Source: Bradyrhizobium huanghuaihaiense (GTDB lineage Bacteria > Pseudomonadota > Alphaproteobacteria > Rhizobiales > Xanthobacteraceae). Taken from it: a stretch of 64,000 bases of DNA. Positions within the stretch are counted from its first letter, which is position 1. The number at the start of each line of letters is the position of its first letter. Below are positions 26,543 through 35,410 of this stretch, piece by piece. A model generated the notes under the pieces. It did not search any database and was not told where the DNA came from. It saw only the letters and a program-made list of their open reading frames with translations. The stretch is from assembly GCF_007830635.1 (NCBI RefSeq), contig NZ_VLLA01000017.1:124001-188000 (forward strand), given 5' to 3'. The position numbers and the translations under genes are program-made.

Positions 26543-27552
26543 TTGCGCCTCTCGAGGAAAGACCAGAAGCGGCCGATGAGCGGCGCGAATCCGCTGGGGA
26601 ACCAGAAGACCAGCCCGAGCAGGAAGAAGCCATAGGCGATCATGCGCAGCTCCGGCGCGACGCGCAGCGCTTCCGTCAGCCCAACGAACAGCAGGCTGCC
26701 GAAGATGACGCCTGAAATGGTCCCGGCGCCGCCGCCGAGCACGATGATCAGCATCGTCGTCGAATAGTACATCTGGAACGTCAGCGGGCTGACGACGGTG
26801 AGGTAGTGCGCATAGAGGCTGCCGCCGAGGCCGGCGAAGGCGGCGCTGATCATGAAGACCACCAGCTTGTAGTGCCAGGTGGGAATGCCGACGGATTCCG
26901 CGAGCGTCTCGTTTTCGCGGATCGCGATCATGTTCCGCCCCGCCGGCGAACGAACGATGAGGTAAGCGACCAGCGTGGCGATCGCGGCGATCGCAAGCAC
27001 CAGATAGTAGAAGCCGACCGTGCCGGAGACGGTGAACGACGCCGGCCCCAGCGCAAACCAAGGCTTTGGAATCGCCGCCAGGCCCATGTCGCCGCGCGTC
27101 AGGGTGATCCAGTTCTTGGCGATGGCCTGGCCGATGATGACGAAGCCCAGCGTGCACATCACGAACGAGGTCGCGCGCAGCCTCAGCGCCGGAATGCCGA
27201 GCGGCAGCGCGATGGCGCCGGCCATCAGTCCCGCCGCCAGGAAGTTTACATAGAAGGGCGTTCCGAAATGCACCGCGAGCAGCGCGGACGTGTAGGCGCC
27301 GATGCCGAAGAACGCGGCCTGCGCGAGCGACAGCAGCCCGGTGTAACCGAGCAGCAGGTTGAGCCCATGCGCCGGCAGAAGAAAGATCAGCGCGATGATC
27401 ATCGCGTGCAACGGATAATTGCCGAGGAACAGCGGCGCGGCACAGGCCAGCGCCACCAGCGCGACGCCGAAGGGAACGCGGAGATCCCGTCCCGTCGTCG
27501 CTGCCGTGAGTTCAGCGGGCGTCATGTTCGGCTCTCGGGCGATCTCGCTCAC
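26539..27552 (-). CDS. ABC transporter permease, LivM type (system 2)
   Basis: 337 residues with multiple membrane segments. LLPAHGLNLLLGYTGLLSLAQAAFFGIGAYTSALL is the standard LivM motif; IRENETLAESVGIPTWHYKLVVFMISAAFAGLGGSLYAHY is the coupling region. It ends at 26539 within an ATGA overlap with the LivG-type gene and begins 18 bp after the LivH-type gene. Confidence 0.92.
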   Translation of the reverse strand: MSEIAREPNMTPAELTAATTGRDLRVPFGVALVALACAAPLFLGNYPLHAMIIALIFLLPAHGLNLLLGYTGLLSLAQAAFFGIGAYTSALLAVHFGTPFYVNFLAAGLMAGAIALPLGIPALRLRATSFVMCTLGFVIIGQAIAKNWITLTRGDMGLAAIPKPWFALGPASFTVSGTVGFYYLVLAIAAIATLVAYLIVRSPAGRNMIAIRENETLAESVGIPTWHYKLVVFMISAAFAGLGGSLYAHYLTVVSPLTFQMYYSTTMLIIVLGGGAGTISGVIFGSLLFVGLTEALRVAPELRMIAYGFFLLGLVFWFPSGFAPLIGRFWSFLERRK

Positions 27553-27570
27553 CTGTCCTCACCACCGCAT

Positions 27571-28443
27571 CTAGAAGCGCGCCTGCGCGGAAAAGAGCCC
27601 GTGCGGACGCCACATCAGCACCAGCATCAGGGTCGCAAAGCCGACCGTGTCGCGGAATTGCAGGCCGACATAGGTGGCAACCAGGCTCTCAGCGATACCG
27701 AGGATCATGGCGGCGACGAAGGTGCCGCGCACGTTGCCGAGCCCGCCCATGATGATGATCGGCAGCGTCTTGAAGGTGATCAGCTCGCCCATGCCGCCAT
27801 AGACGCTCACGTTCACCGGCGCCGTCAGCACGCCCGAGAGCGCGGCAAGACAGGCACCGATGATGAACGTCCACAGTGCGATGTGGCGAACGTCGATGCC
27901 GACCACCGCGCAGCACTCGATGTTCTGGGAGACCGCGCGCATGGCCTTGCCCATCCGGCTGTACGTCACCATCAGTTCGAGCCCGACGAAGGTCACCAGG
28001 CCGACGATGATGATGAGGATGCGCTGTTCGGCCAGGGTGAAGCCGAAGACGCTCACCGGCTCGATATAGCCGCCGGAGAAGAACTTGTAGCTGCCGCCGA
28101 ACAGCAGGATGACCGTGTTCTGCAGGATCAGGGCGACGCCGAGCGTGGCGAGAACGCCGGCCTCGGCCGGCGCTCCCACGATCCGCTGCATCACGAAGTT
28201 ACCGACGACGACCGCGATGACCGCCGTCGCAATCACGCCGATCACGAGCGCGACCGGATAGGGCAGATCGAAATAGTCGATCGCGAACCAGGCCCCGAAG
28301 GTCCCGAGCATGTAGTATTCGCCGTGGGCGAAGTTGATCGCGCGAAGGACGCCGAAGATCATCGTCATGCCCACGGCAACGATCGCGTAGACCGATCCGG
28401 AAACGATGCCGTTAACGACCTGCTCGGTGATCGTGTAGAACAT
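27571..28443 (-). CDS. ABC transporter permease, LivH type (system 2)
   Basis: 290 residues. Family motifs are VVNGIVSGSVYAIVAVGMTMIFGVLRAINFAHGEYYMLG at the N-terminus, GKAMRAVSQNIECCAVVGIDVRHIALWTF (coupling helix) and GLGNVRGTFVAAMILGIAESLVATYVG, with the C-terminal LMWRPHGLFSAQARF. It is the partner of the LivM-type protein in the inner membrane. Confidence 0.92.
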   Translation of the reverse strand: MFYTITEQVVNGIVSGSVYAIVAVGMTMIFGVLRAINFAHGEYYMLGTFGAWFAIDYFDLPYPVALVIGVIATAVIAVVVGNFVMQRIVGAPAEAGVLATLGVALILQNTVILLFGGSYKFFSGGYIEPVSVFGFTLAEQRILIIIVGLVTFVGLELMVTYSRMGKAMRAVSQNIECCAVVGIDVRHIALWTFIIGACLAALSGVLTAPVNVSVYGGMGELITFKTLPIIIMGGLGNVRGTFVAAMILGIAESLVATYVGLQFRDTVGFATLMLVLMWRPHGLFSAQARF

Positions 28444-28464
28444 GGTGCCTACCGTTCCGCGGGC

Positions 28465-29652
28465 TTACTTGGGATAGTCGATCTCGGCCTTGTAAGCTCC
28501 CTTGATCATGGGCTTGCCGCCCTCGATCTCGAGGAGAATCATCGGCAGCCGCGCCTGGTTGTGGTCGTCGAAGGTGACCTCGCCGACCGCGCTATCATAA
28601 TGAATGCCGGAGAGCGCGGCGCGGACTTTCTCGCGATCGATGCTCTTGGCCTGCTCGATCGCCTTGGCGAGCAAATGCACCGTCTCCCAATGCACGTAAG
28701 CGTGATTGTTGGGAGCTTCGCGGTATTCGGCGGTGAACTTTTCGACGAAGGCCTTGCTCTTCGGAGAGTCGTACGCCGGAAGCCAGGCTGCGGCCTCGAT
28801 CGCCCCCTCCATCGCCTTCGGCGCCGCCTTGATGGTGCTCGCCGTATTGAACTCGGCGTTGCCGATCAGCGGGATCTTGCCTGCGATCCCAACCTCCATC
28901 ATCTGACGCCCGACGATGGGCGAGGAATCGGCATTGCCGTACATGATGATGGCCTGGGCGCCGGAGTCGCGAATCTTGGCGAGCACGCTGCGGAAATCCA
29001 CCTCGCCTTCCTTGTAGTAGTCTTCCGTCAGGATCGCGCTCTTGAAGCGCGGCAGGTACTTCTTGGTGAACTGAATGGCGGCGCGGCCGTAGTCGCTGTC
29101 GACCGAGAGCACGGCGTATTTGGTGAAGCCCTTCTTCTCGGCGGCGTATTGCAGCACGAGGAGGGCGCGGTTCTCGTCGGTCGGATAGTTGCGGAAGGAC
29201 CATTTGAAGCCGCCGGCGCCCGCCTTGTAGGTGATCATCGGGTTCGATGAGGCCGCATTGAGCAGAAGCACGCCGGCGTCCTCGACGACCGGCTGCATGG
29301 CCAGCGTGACCGAGCTCGAGACGTCGCCGATGATGAAGTCGACCTGGTCCTGGTCGATCAGACGGCGGGTCGCGGAAACGCCTTCGACCGGCGTACCCTG
29401 GCTGTCCCCGGGCATGACGTTGATCTTGCGTCCGCCGACGCCGCCGGCGTCGTTGATCTCCTTCGCGGCCATCTGGGCACCGCGCATCGAGAAGGCGCCA
29501 TATCGGGCGTTCGGGCCGCTCATCGGCGCGACGAGGCCGAGCCTCACCGTTCCATCTTCACTTCGCGCGGCGAAAGCACCGGAGGAAACGGCCTGGAGCC
29601 CAACCAGAGCGGTTCCGATACAAAATGCCCGTCGGCTCAACTCGATCGTCAT
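28465..29652 (-). CDS. ABC transporter substrate-binding protein, LivK type (system 2)
   Basis: 395 residues from the ATG at 29652. The N-terminus MTIELSRRAFCIGTALVGLQ carries a twin-arginine motif (SRRAFCIG) and hydrophobic stretch ending near GAFAARSE, so Tat export is likely. The mature part starts VRLGLVAPMSGPNARYG and includes AAKEINDAGGVGGRKINVMPGDSQG, typical of the Peripla_BP_6 family. First gene of the second importer operon; an ATA-N9-TAT palindrome lies about 150 bp upstream. The ligand is unknown. Confidence 0.91.
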   Translation of the reverse strand: MTIELSRRAFCIGTALVGLQAVSSGAFAARSEDGTVRLGLVAPMSGPNARYGAFSMRGAQMAAKEINDAGGVGGRKINVMPGDSQGTPVEGVSATRRLIDQDQVDFIIGDVSSSVTLAMQPVVEDAGVLLLNAASSNPMITYKAGAGGFKWSFRNYPTDENRALLVLQYAAEKKGFTKYAVLSVDSDYGRAAIQFTKKYLPRFKSAILTEDYYKEGEVDFRSVLAKIRDSGAQAIIMYGNADSSPIVGRQMMEVGIAGKIPLIGNAEFNTASTIKAAPKAMEGAIEAAAWLPAYDSPKSKAFVEKFTAEYREAPNNHAYVHWETVHLLAKAIEQAKSIDREKVRAALSGIHYDSAVGEVTFDDHNQARLPMILLEIEGGKPMIKGAYKAEIDYPK

Positions 29653-29906
29653 TGCCCGCTCCGTTGCTGCCACAAAATGATGCGCCCGCGAACTCTGCCA
29701 CTTCGGTGGTCTTGCCCTTGGAATTTTTTGCTGCGGCCGACGGTAAAAAATAGATTTACGTTCGATGACAGGGGAAGCACGACTGTCCTCTGCCGCCATA
29801 GCGAATTCTTATGGCGGGGAGCGGTTATCAGAACCGATGGTTGAGGCCGCGCATCGGGCTTACATGACTGCGGATCGTAGCCGAGGGAGAGACTGCTCCG
29901 ATCGGG
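29653..29906 (-). promoter_or_regulatory. Promoter region of the second Liv-type operon
   Basis: 254 bp between the end of the GntR-type gene and the livK-type ATG. It is more AT-rich than its surroundings (for example AATTTTTTG near 29728 and AAAAAATAGATTTACG near 29745), and contains the LysR-type palindrome at 29789-29817. I see no gene in it. Confidence 0.5.
29789..29817. promoter_or_regulatory. LysR/Nac-type operator upstream of the livK-type gene (copy 2)
   Basis: Palindrome CCGCCATA-N9-TATGGCGG with 8-bp arms at 29793-29817, containing ATA-N9-TAT. The sequence TCTGCCGCCATAG-N6-CTTATGGCG is shared with the copy before hyuA (22678-22705), and both lie about 150 bp upstream of a start codon on the minus strand. 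A shared regulator, the Nac-like LysR at 22721-23659, is the natural candidate. Confidence 0.7.
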
Positions 29907-30668
29907 TCAGCGGATCTCGTTCACATAGCGATGGTGCGCGGTCGTCGCGCGGTGTTCGCTGAGAAGCGCCAATGCGCCGGTCTGATCGTAGGCCTCTTCG
30001 TGAATGGCCAGGACGGCGCTTGGCGATCGCAAGCCGAGCAGGCGCCGGTCTTTTGCGTCCGCGATCTCTGCCGACAATTTTTCGCGAACTGCAGCAACGC
30101 GGATGCCGTAGACGTCGAGCAGATGAAGGTAGAGGAGCGCCGGCACGCGTGCCGGTTCGCGCGGAAAATCGGGCACGCGACGCGCGAGCAGCTTGATCTG
30201 CGAATGCATCACCGGCACGCTACCGACTCTGCGGATGCGATCGAGACACAGCAGCGGCTCACCCGCCGGCTCCGAAAAGAGCGCAGCTTCCTCGGCGCCT
30301 GCCGGCCGGATTGTCACGGACAAGACCTCAGGGACGGAGCGCTGCAGGCCGCCATCCTCGCCGTGCAAGCGGAAGTACTGAAAGAAGAAGCGAAGGCTAT
30401 GCTGCGGAGCACGGCCGGTGACGACAGTGCCGGTCTTGCGACGGCGCACCAGCATGCCGTCGGCAGTCAGATCCGCCAGCGCCCGGCGAATGGTGCCAAC
30501 CGCAACGCCATAACGTGTTGCAAGCGCAACCTCGCCGGGCAGCACCGTACCCGGAGCCAGGTCTCCAACCAGGATCGCCTCGGCGATCTGCCGCTTGACG
30601 TGCTCGTACAGAGGAACCGGCAGGCTCGACGAGCCCGTCACCGCCGCTTTTGCCTGTTTACCGGTCAC
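29907..30668 (-). CDS. GntR-family transcriptional regulator with UTRA domain
   Basis: 253 residues when started at the GTG at 30668, which has GAGGCAGG just upstream. The reading frame is open up to 30749, but that longer form would run across a palindromic operator. The winged-helix part is LPVPLYEHVKRQIAEAILVGDLAPGTVLPGEVALATRYGVAVGTIRRALADLTADGMLVRRRKTGTVV; the UTRA effector domain follows from about residue 80. It is divergent from the M20/peptide-importer operon and likely controls that operon and itself through the 23-bp palindrome at 30715-30737. Confidence 0.88.
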   Translation of the reverse strand: MTGKQAKAAVTGSSSLPVPLYEHVKRQIAEAILVGDLAPGTVLPGEVALATRYGVAVGTIRRALADLTADGMLVRRRKTGTVVTGRAPQHSLRFFFQYFRLHGEDGGLQRSVPEVLSVTIRPAGAEEAALFSEPAGEPLLCLDRIRRVGSVPVMHSQIKLLARRVPDFPREPARVPALLYLHLLDVYGIRVAAVREKLSAEIADAKDRRLLGLRSPSAVLAIHEEAYDQTGALALLSEHRATTAHHRYVNEIR

Positions 30669-30714
30669 GCCTGCCTCATTCTTTGGAATTGACAGCAATC
30701 GGTTCTCATCGTGT

Positions 30715-30737
30715 ATTTCTTTATAGAATATAGAAAT
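30715..30737. promoter_or_regulatory. Candidate GntR operator, 23-bp imperfect palindrome
   Basis: ATTTCT-N11-AGAAAT with 9 of 11 base pairs symmetric around a central G at 30726. It lies between the GntR start (30668, minus) and the M20 gene start (30750, plus) in an AT-rich stretch, as expected for an autoregulatory operator of a divergent GntR system. Confidence 0.6.
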
Positions 30738-30749
30738 GAGCCGCCGCAA

Positions 30750-32060
30750 ATGGTTTCTCCGCCCATCCGTCCAGGGCAGTCCGGGCTAAGCTTGGGATTC
30801 GCCGAGATCGAACGCGCCACCGAAAGCGCGGTCGACGATCTTGCGCGGATGGTCGCGGTCGACACGACCTTCCCACCCGGTGCGGGCTACCAGGCCTTTG
30901 CCGGATTGATGGAGAGCTTCGTCGCGCCGCTTGGCCTCGAGTGCCGGCGCATCGACGTGCCCGAGCATCTGTGGCGTGTCCCTGGCGGCCCTGCGCACGG
31001 CGCGCGCACCAATCTCATCGCACGCCGCCGCTCCGGCAGACCGGTGCTGGGACTGTATTTTCATGTCGACACCGTGCCGGCTGCGCCGGGCTGGGCCACC
31101 GATCCGCTGCACCTGACGCGCGATGGCGACCGTCTGATCGGCCTTGGCGCCGCCGACATGAAGGGTACGATCGCGGCCGTGCTGCTGGCGCTGCGCGCCG
31201 CCGAACGGACCGGCCTGCCGCTCGGCTATGATCCAATGCTGCTGTTCTGCACCGACGAGGAAGGCGGGCTCTACCCCGGTGTTCGCTATCTCGCGGATCA
31301 GGGCTTGCTCGAGGGGCACATCCTCAATTTCAATGGTGCGGCGGCGCCACGCATCTGGGCCGGCTGCTTCGGGCTCTTCACGCTGCTGCTGCGGGTCCAT
31401 GGCCGGACGGTTCATGCGAGCGAAGCGGCAAATGCCGGAAGCGGCGCCAATGCCATCGAGGCCGCTCTGCCGATCCTCAATGCGCTCGCCGCGTTGAAGC
31501 CGGACATCTCAGAGCGCACGTCCGCCCTGCCCGCCCCGCCCGGCGCGACCCGCCCGCTTGCCGCACAGCTCGACATATCCGCCGCACATGGCGGCCAGTG
31601 CGGCGGCCAGATCCCCTCGCGGTTCGAGATCCTGATCTGCCGCCGCTACGCGCCGGAAGAGGATTTTTCCGCCGCACGTCGCGAGATCGAGGATGCGATC
31701 CGCAAGGCCGCGCCGCAGGCCGAGATCGAGATCGTCCTCACCGGTCACCTGATGCCGACGTCGGATCCAACCGGCCCGCACTGGCCGCGTTGGCAGGACG
31801 CGCTGTCGGCCGGCTTCGGCTACGCACCCGACGAATTCGCCAAATGGGGCGCGACGAGCTGTTCCGATTTCGGCTGGGTGCAGGCGACCGGCATGCAGGA
31901 GATCCTGCTGACGGGCCTCGGCCGGCCGAACAGCCGCATTCACGCGCCCGGCGAATTCACCACGCTCCCCGACATCGTCGCGCTCGCGAAGTCGGTCCTC
32001 GCGTACCTCTCCGCCGAATTCCGCCCTGATCTGTCGCCCGAAGCAACCGCCATTCGCTAA
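30750..32060 (+). CDS. M20-family metallopeptidase/deacylase (ArgE/DapE-like)
   Basis: 436 residues from the ATG at 30750; an in-frame GTG at 30711 would overlap the palindrome and is less likely. All usual metal and catalytic motifs are present: FHVDTVP (His), GLGAADMKG (Asp), CTDEEGG (Glu-Glu), an exposed dimerisation domain, and the late RIHAPGE (His). It hydrolyses an amide bond of an acylated amino acid or peptide. First gene of an operon with a peptide-type ABC importer, so it probably processes the imported compound in the cytoplasm. Confidence 0.9.
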   Translation: MVSPPIRPGQSGLSLGFAEIERATESAVDDLARMVAVDTTFPPGAGYQAFAGLMESFVAPLGLECRRIDVPEHLWRVPGGPAHGARTNLIARRRSGRPVLGLYFHVDTVPAAPGWATDPLHLTRDGDRLIGLGAADMKGTIAAVLLALRAAERTGLPLGYDPMLLFCTDEEGGLYPGVRYLADQGLLEGHILNFNGAAAPRIWAGCFGLFTLLLRVHGRTVHASEAANAGSGANAIEAALPILNALAALKPDISERTSALPAPPGATRPLAAQLDISAAHGGQCGGQIPSRFEILICRRYAPEEDFSAARREIEDAIRKAAPQAEIEIVLTGHLMPTSDPTGPHWPRWQDALSAGFGYAPDEFAKWGATSCSDFGWVQATGMQEILLTGLGRPNSRIHAPGEFTTLPDIVALAKSVLAYLSAEFRPDLSPEATAIR

Positions 32061-32078
32061 CTCGAGGAGCCTACTGCC

Positions 32079-33626
32079 ATGCTGTCCGTCACCCGCCGCC
32101 TGTTTCTCGCCGGCACGGCCATCAGCCTCGTCACTCTCCCCAGGATCGCCGTCGCCGATACGCCCAAGCGCGGCGGCGTGCTTCGGATGTCGCTCGACCA
32201 GGCCGCGTCGGTGATTCATCCGATGCTGGCGCGGGTCAATCCGGAATACCTCGTCACCGAATTGCTCTACTCCAACCTGACCCGGCTGAAACCGGACATG
32301 ACCGTCGAGCCGGACCTCGCGCTTTCCTGGGAGCCGAACGAGACGCGCACGGAGTGGATCTTCAAGCTGCGCCCGGGCGTGACGTTCCATGACGGCTCGC
32401 CGCTGACGTCGGAAGATGTCGTCGCCAGCATCAATGCCATCCTCGATCCCAAGACCGCCTCGCCCGGCCGGACCAATGTCGGTCCGATCAAGGAGGTCGC
32501 GGCGATCGATCCCTTGACCGTCAAGTTCACGCTCACAGGCGCCTACGCCGACCTGCCGGTGGCCCTGACCTATCTCAACGCGCGGATCGTTCCGGCGAAG
32601 GTCATCGCCTCCGATCTCGCCAGCCTCTCCACGACCGCAAACGGCACCGGGCCGTTCAAGCTCGTGTCCTACGAGCCCGACCGGAAGATCGTGGTCGAAC
32701 GCAACGCCGCCTATTACGACCCGACACGGCCTTACCTCGACCGCGTGGAATTGCTCGTCTATCCCGATCGCACCGCCGAAGCGTCGGCGATGATCTCCGG
32801 CGAGATCGACCTGCTGCTGACGACGACGCCCGGCGAATACGAGCGGCTCGTGAAGGCGAGCGGCGTCAAGGCGCTGCGCACGCCCTCCGGCCAGTTCCTC
32901 AACATCAACCTCGGATGCGACCAGAAGCCGTTCAACGACGTCAGGGTCCGCCAGGCGCTGGCACTCGCGGTCGATCGCGAAGCGACCGTCGGCTTCGTCG
33001 CCGGCGGCTACGGAACCCCGGGCAACGACACGCCGCTGAACTCCGCCTATCACTTCTACAAGAACATCCCGATGAAGAAGCCCGACGTCGCCAAGGCGAA
33101 GCAGCTCCTGGCCGAGGCCGGCTATCCCAACGGCATCGATCTGACGCTGATCGCGTCCGACAGGCCCGCGACCCGCACCCAGCTCGGCGTCGCGGTTCGC
33201 GAGATGGCGGCCGCCGCCGGCTTCCGCATCAACGTGCAGACCATGCCGCACGCGACCTATCTCGACCAGGTCTGGAAGAAGGGCAATTTCTACGTCGGCT
33301 TCTACAACATGCAGCCGACCGCCGACGCAATCTTCAACCTGCTCTACACGTCCAATGCGACCTGGAACGAGACCCGCTGGAACAACAGCGCATTCGATGC
33401 CGTCATCAATGCGGCCCGCGTCGAGACCGACGAGGCAAAGCGCAGCGCGCTCTATGCAAAGGCGCAGGAGATGATGAACGCGGAGGTCCCCACCGTGATC
33501 TCGGCGTTCTTCGACCTTCTTGCTGCACAGCGCTCCTATGTCGACGGCTACACGCTGCATCCGCGCGGTTCGGTGTTCCGCCTCGATCTGGTTTCGCTCG
33601 GCGCCGGCGCGCCGAAGCGCGGCTGA
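32079..33626 (+). CDS. ABC transporter substrate-binding protein, peptide/opine type (SBP_bac_5)
   Basis: 515 residues. N-terminal MLSVTRRLFLAGTAISLVTLP has a twin-arginine motif (TRRLFLAG) and hydrophobic core ending near VADTPKRGG. LRMSLDQAASVIHPMLARVNPEYLVTELLYSNLTRLKPDMTVEPDLALSWE and TFHDGSPLTSEDVVASI are the typical DppA/OppA family regions; VRQALALAVDRE is the late signature. The ligand is unknown; the operon's M20 and M24 hydrolases suggest a peptide, acylated amino acid or compatible-solute-like derivative. Confidence 0.92.
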   Translation: MLSVTRRLFLAGTAISLVTLPRIAVADTPKRGGVLRMSLDQAASVIHPMLARVNPEYLVTELLYSNLTRLKPDMTVEPDLALSWEPNETRTEWIFKLRPGVTFHDGSPLTSEDVVASINAILDPKTASPGRTNVGPIKEVAAIDPLTVKFTLTGAYADLPVALTYLNARIVPAKVIASDLASLSTTANGTGPFKLVSYEPDRKIVVERNAAYYDPTRPYLDRVELLVYPDRTAEASAMISGEIDLLLTTTPGEYERLVKASGVKALRTPSGQFLNINLGCDQKPFNDVRVRQALALAVDREATVGFVAGGYGTPGNDTPLNSAYHFYKNIPMKKPDVAKAKQLLAEAGYPNGIDLTLIASDRPATRTQLGVAVREMAAAAGFRINVQTMPHATYLDQVWKKGNFYVGFYNMQPTADAIFNLLYTSNATWNETRWNNSAFDAVINAARVETDEAKRSALYAKAQEMMNAEVPTVISAFFDLLAAQRSYVDGYTLHPRGSVFRLDLVSLGAGAPKRG

Positions 33627-33639
33627 GGCGGAGACATCG

Positions 33640-34587
33640 GTGTCGCTCGCCTGGTTCGCGCGCCGTCTGCTGCTGATGGTCTACACCGTCATCGTGGTCT
33701 CGATGCTGGTGTTCGCCATCACACAGGTCCTGCCGGCCGACGCGGCCCAGTCGCTGCTCGGCGAGAATGCGACGCCGGAAATGCTGGCTGCGCTCAGGGC
33801 GAAGCTTGGGCTCGGCGCTCCGGCCTGGCAGCAGTATCTGCACTGGGCCGGCCGCGTCTTCACCGGCGATTTCGGCATCTCGATGCGGACCAGCCAACCC
33901 GTCGGCCCGGAGATGCTGAGCGCGCTGTCGCGTTCGCTGCTGCTCGCGGCCTCGTCCATCCTCGTCACGCTGGTCGTCGCCGTACCGCTCGGTGTGGTGG
34001 CGGCGCTGCGACAAGGCCGGCTCGCCGATACCGGCGTCAGCCTGATCGCGTATCTCGGTGTATCGTTGCCCGAATTCGTCACCGCAACGCTGCTTGCGCT
34101 CCTGCTGGCCGACACGTTGCATTGGCTGCCGGCGACGGGCTACGTCTCGCCGCTGGAACATTTCGGCGACGGCATCTCTCATTTGGCGCTGCCGGTGCTG
34201 ACGATCTCGGTGATCCTCATCGCACACGTGATGCGCATGATGCGCTCCGAGACGCTGGACGTGCTGAAATCGGACTATATCCGCGCAGCGCGCTTGAAGG
34301 GCTTGCCGGAACGCACCGTGCTGTTCCGTCACGCGCTGCGCAACGCGCTGTTGCCGGTGGTGACGATCATCGCGCTCGATGTCGGCTACCTGCTCGGCGG
34401 CATCATCGTGATCGAGGAGATCTTCGCCATTCCCGGCATCGGGCGGGCCTTGATGGTCGCCATCACCGCGCGCGACCTGCCGTCGATCCAGGCCGGCGCA
34501 TTGATCATGGCTGCGACCTACGCCGTCACCAACACGCTTGCCGACATGGCCTATGCCGCTCTCGACCCGCGGATCCGCTATGATTGA
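33640..34587 (+). CDS. ABC transporter permease, DppB type
   Basis: 315 residues from the GTG at 33640, 13 bp after the binding-protein stop; GGCGGAGA lies upstream. FARRLLLMVYTVIVVSMLVFAITQVLPADAA is the first membrane segment; GDFGISMRTSQPV and the EAA-type loop SDYIRAARLKGLPERTVLFRHALRNALLPVVT are diagnostic. GGIIVIEEIFAIPGIGRALM is the C-terminal motif. Overlaps the next permease gene. Confidence 0.93.
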   Translation: MSLAWFARRLLLMVYTVIVVSMLVFAITQVLPADAAQSLLGENATPEMLAALRAKLGLGAPAWQQYLHWAGRVFTGDFGISMRTSQPVGPEMLSALSRSLLLAASSILVTLVVAVPLGVVAALRQGRLADTGVSLIAYLGVSLPEFVTATLLALLLADTLHWLPATGYVSPLEHFGDGISHLALPVLTISVILIAHVMRMMRSETLDVLKSDYIRAARLKGLPERTVLFRHALRNALLPVVTIIALDVGYLLGGIIVIEEIFAIPGIGRALMVAITARDLPSIQAGALIMAATYAVTNTLADMAYAALDPRIRYD

Positions 34588-35410
34588 GCTGTTCGTCCGC
34601 CTTATCCGCAGACCGCAGGGGCTCGTCGGCGTCACGCTCCTGGCGCTCATCGCCATTGCTTGCCTGTTCGGGCCGGCGCTTGCCCCCTACGCACCGGAGA
34701 AGATCGATTTTCTCGGTCGGTTTCGTCCACCCGGCTGGCAGAACTGGCTCGGCGCGGACCAATTCGGCCGCGACATCCTGAGCCGCCTGATGGTCGGCGC
34801 CCGGTCGACCGTGCCAATGGCCCTGATCGCGACCTTCGTCGGCAGCGCGGCCGGCGCCATCATCGGCGTCGGCTCGGCCTATCTCGGCGGCCGGACCGAC
34901 GAGGCCATCATGCGCACCAACGACGCGGTGATGGCGATCCCAGGCCTTCTGCTGGCACTGTTGCTGGTCTCGACGCTTGGCAACGGCGCCGGCAACGCCG
35001 TCATCGCCATCGCGGTGGCCTTTGCACCCGGCATGGCACGCGTCACCCGCTCGGTTGCGCTCAACGTGCGCAATCAGGACTACGTCAAGGCGGCCATCGC
35101 GCGTGGCGAGGGCGCAGTCTGGATCATCTTCCGCGAGATGCTGCCCAACGTGATGGCGCCGATCGTGATCGAATCCACCATTCGCGTGTCCTTTGCCGTG
35201 ATGCTGTTCGCAACGCTCAGCTTCCTCGGCGTCGGCGCCCAGCCGCCTGCATCAGAATGGGGGCTGATGGTGGCCGATGCCCGGCAGTACATGTACCAGG
35301 CGCCGTGGGGCCTGATCATGCCGTCCACGGCGATTGCACTCACCGCCATTGCCTTCAACCTCGTGGGCGACGGCCTTCGCGACGCCCTCAATCCGAAGGA
35401 CGAGCGGTGA
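34580..35410 (+). CDS. ABC transporter permease, DppC type
   Basis: 276 residues from the ATG at 34580, overlapping the DppB-type stop by 8 bp. LGADQFGRDILSRLMVGARSTVPMAL is the hallmark DppC segment; the EAA loop is VRNQDYVKAAIARGEGAVWIIFREMLPNVMAPI. The C-terminal FNLVGDGLRDALNPKDER is conventional. Overlaps the ATPase gene by GTGA. Confidence 0.93.
   Translation: MIELFVRLIRRPQGLVGVTLLALIAIACLFGPALAPYAPEKIDFLGRFRPPGWQNWLGADQFGRDILSRLMVGARSTVPMALIATFVGSAAGAIIGVGSAYLGGRTDEAIMRTNDAVMAIPGLLLALLLVSTLGNGAGNAVIAIAVAFAPGMARVTRSVALNVRNQDYVKAAIARGEGAVWIIFREMLPNVMAPIVIESTIRVSFAVMLFATLSFLGVGAQPPASEWGLMVADARQYMYQAPWGLIMPSTAIALTAIAFNLVGDGLRDALNPKDER

Noticed and set aside
26806..29250. An 814-residue open frame on the plus strand opposite the second importer operon
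   Set aside because: It is the mirror of well-conserved livHM-type and livK-type genes; its composition (His, Asp, Arg-rich) is that of a GC-rich antisense frame.
30711..30749. Longer starts for the M20 gene (GTG 30711) and the GntR gene (TTG 30749)
   Set aside because: Both would place the 23-bp palindrome inside coding sequence; the GTG at 30668 has a good ribosome site.
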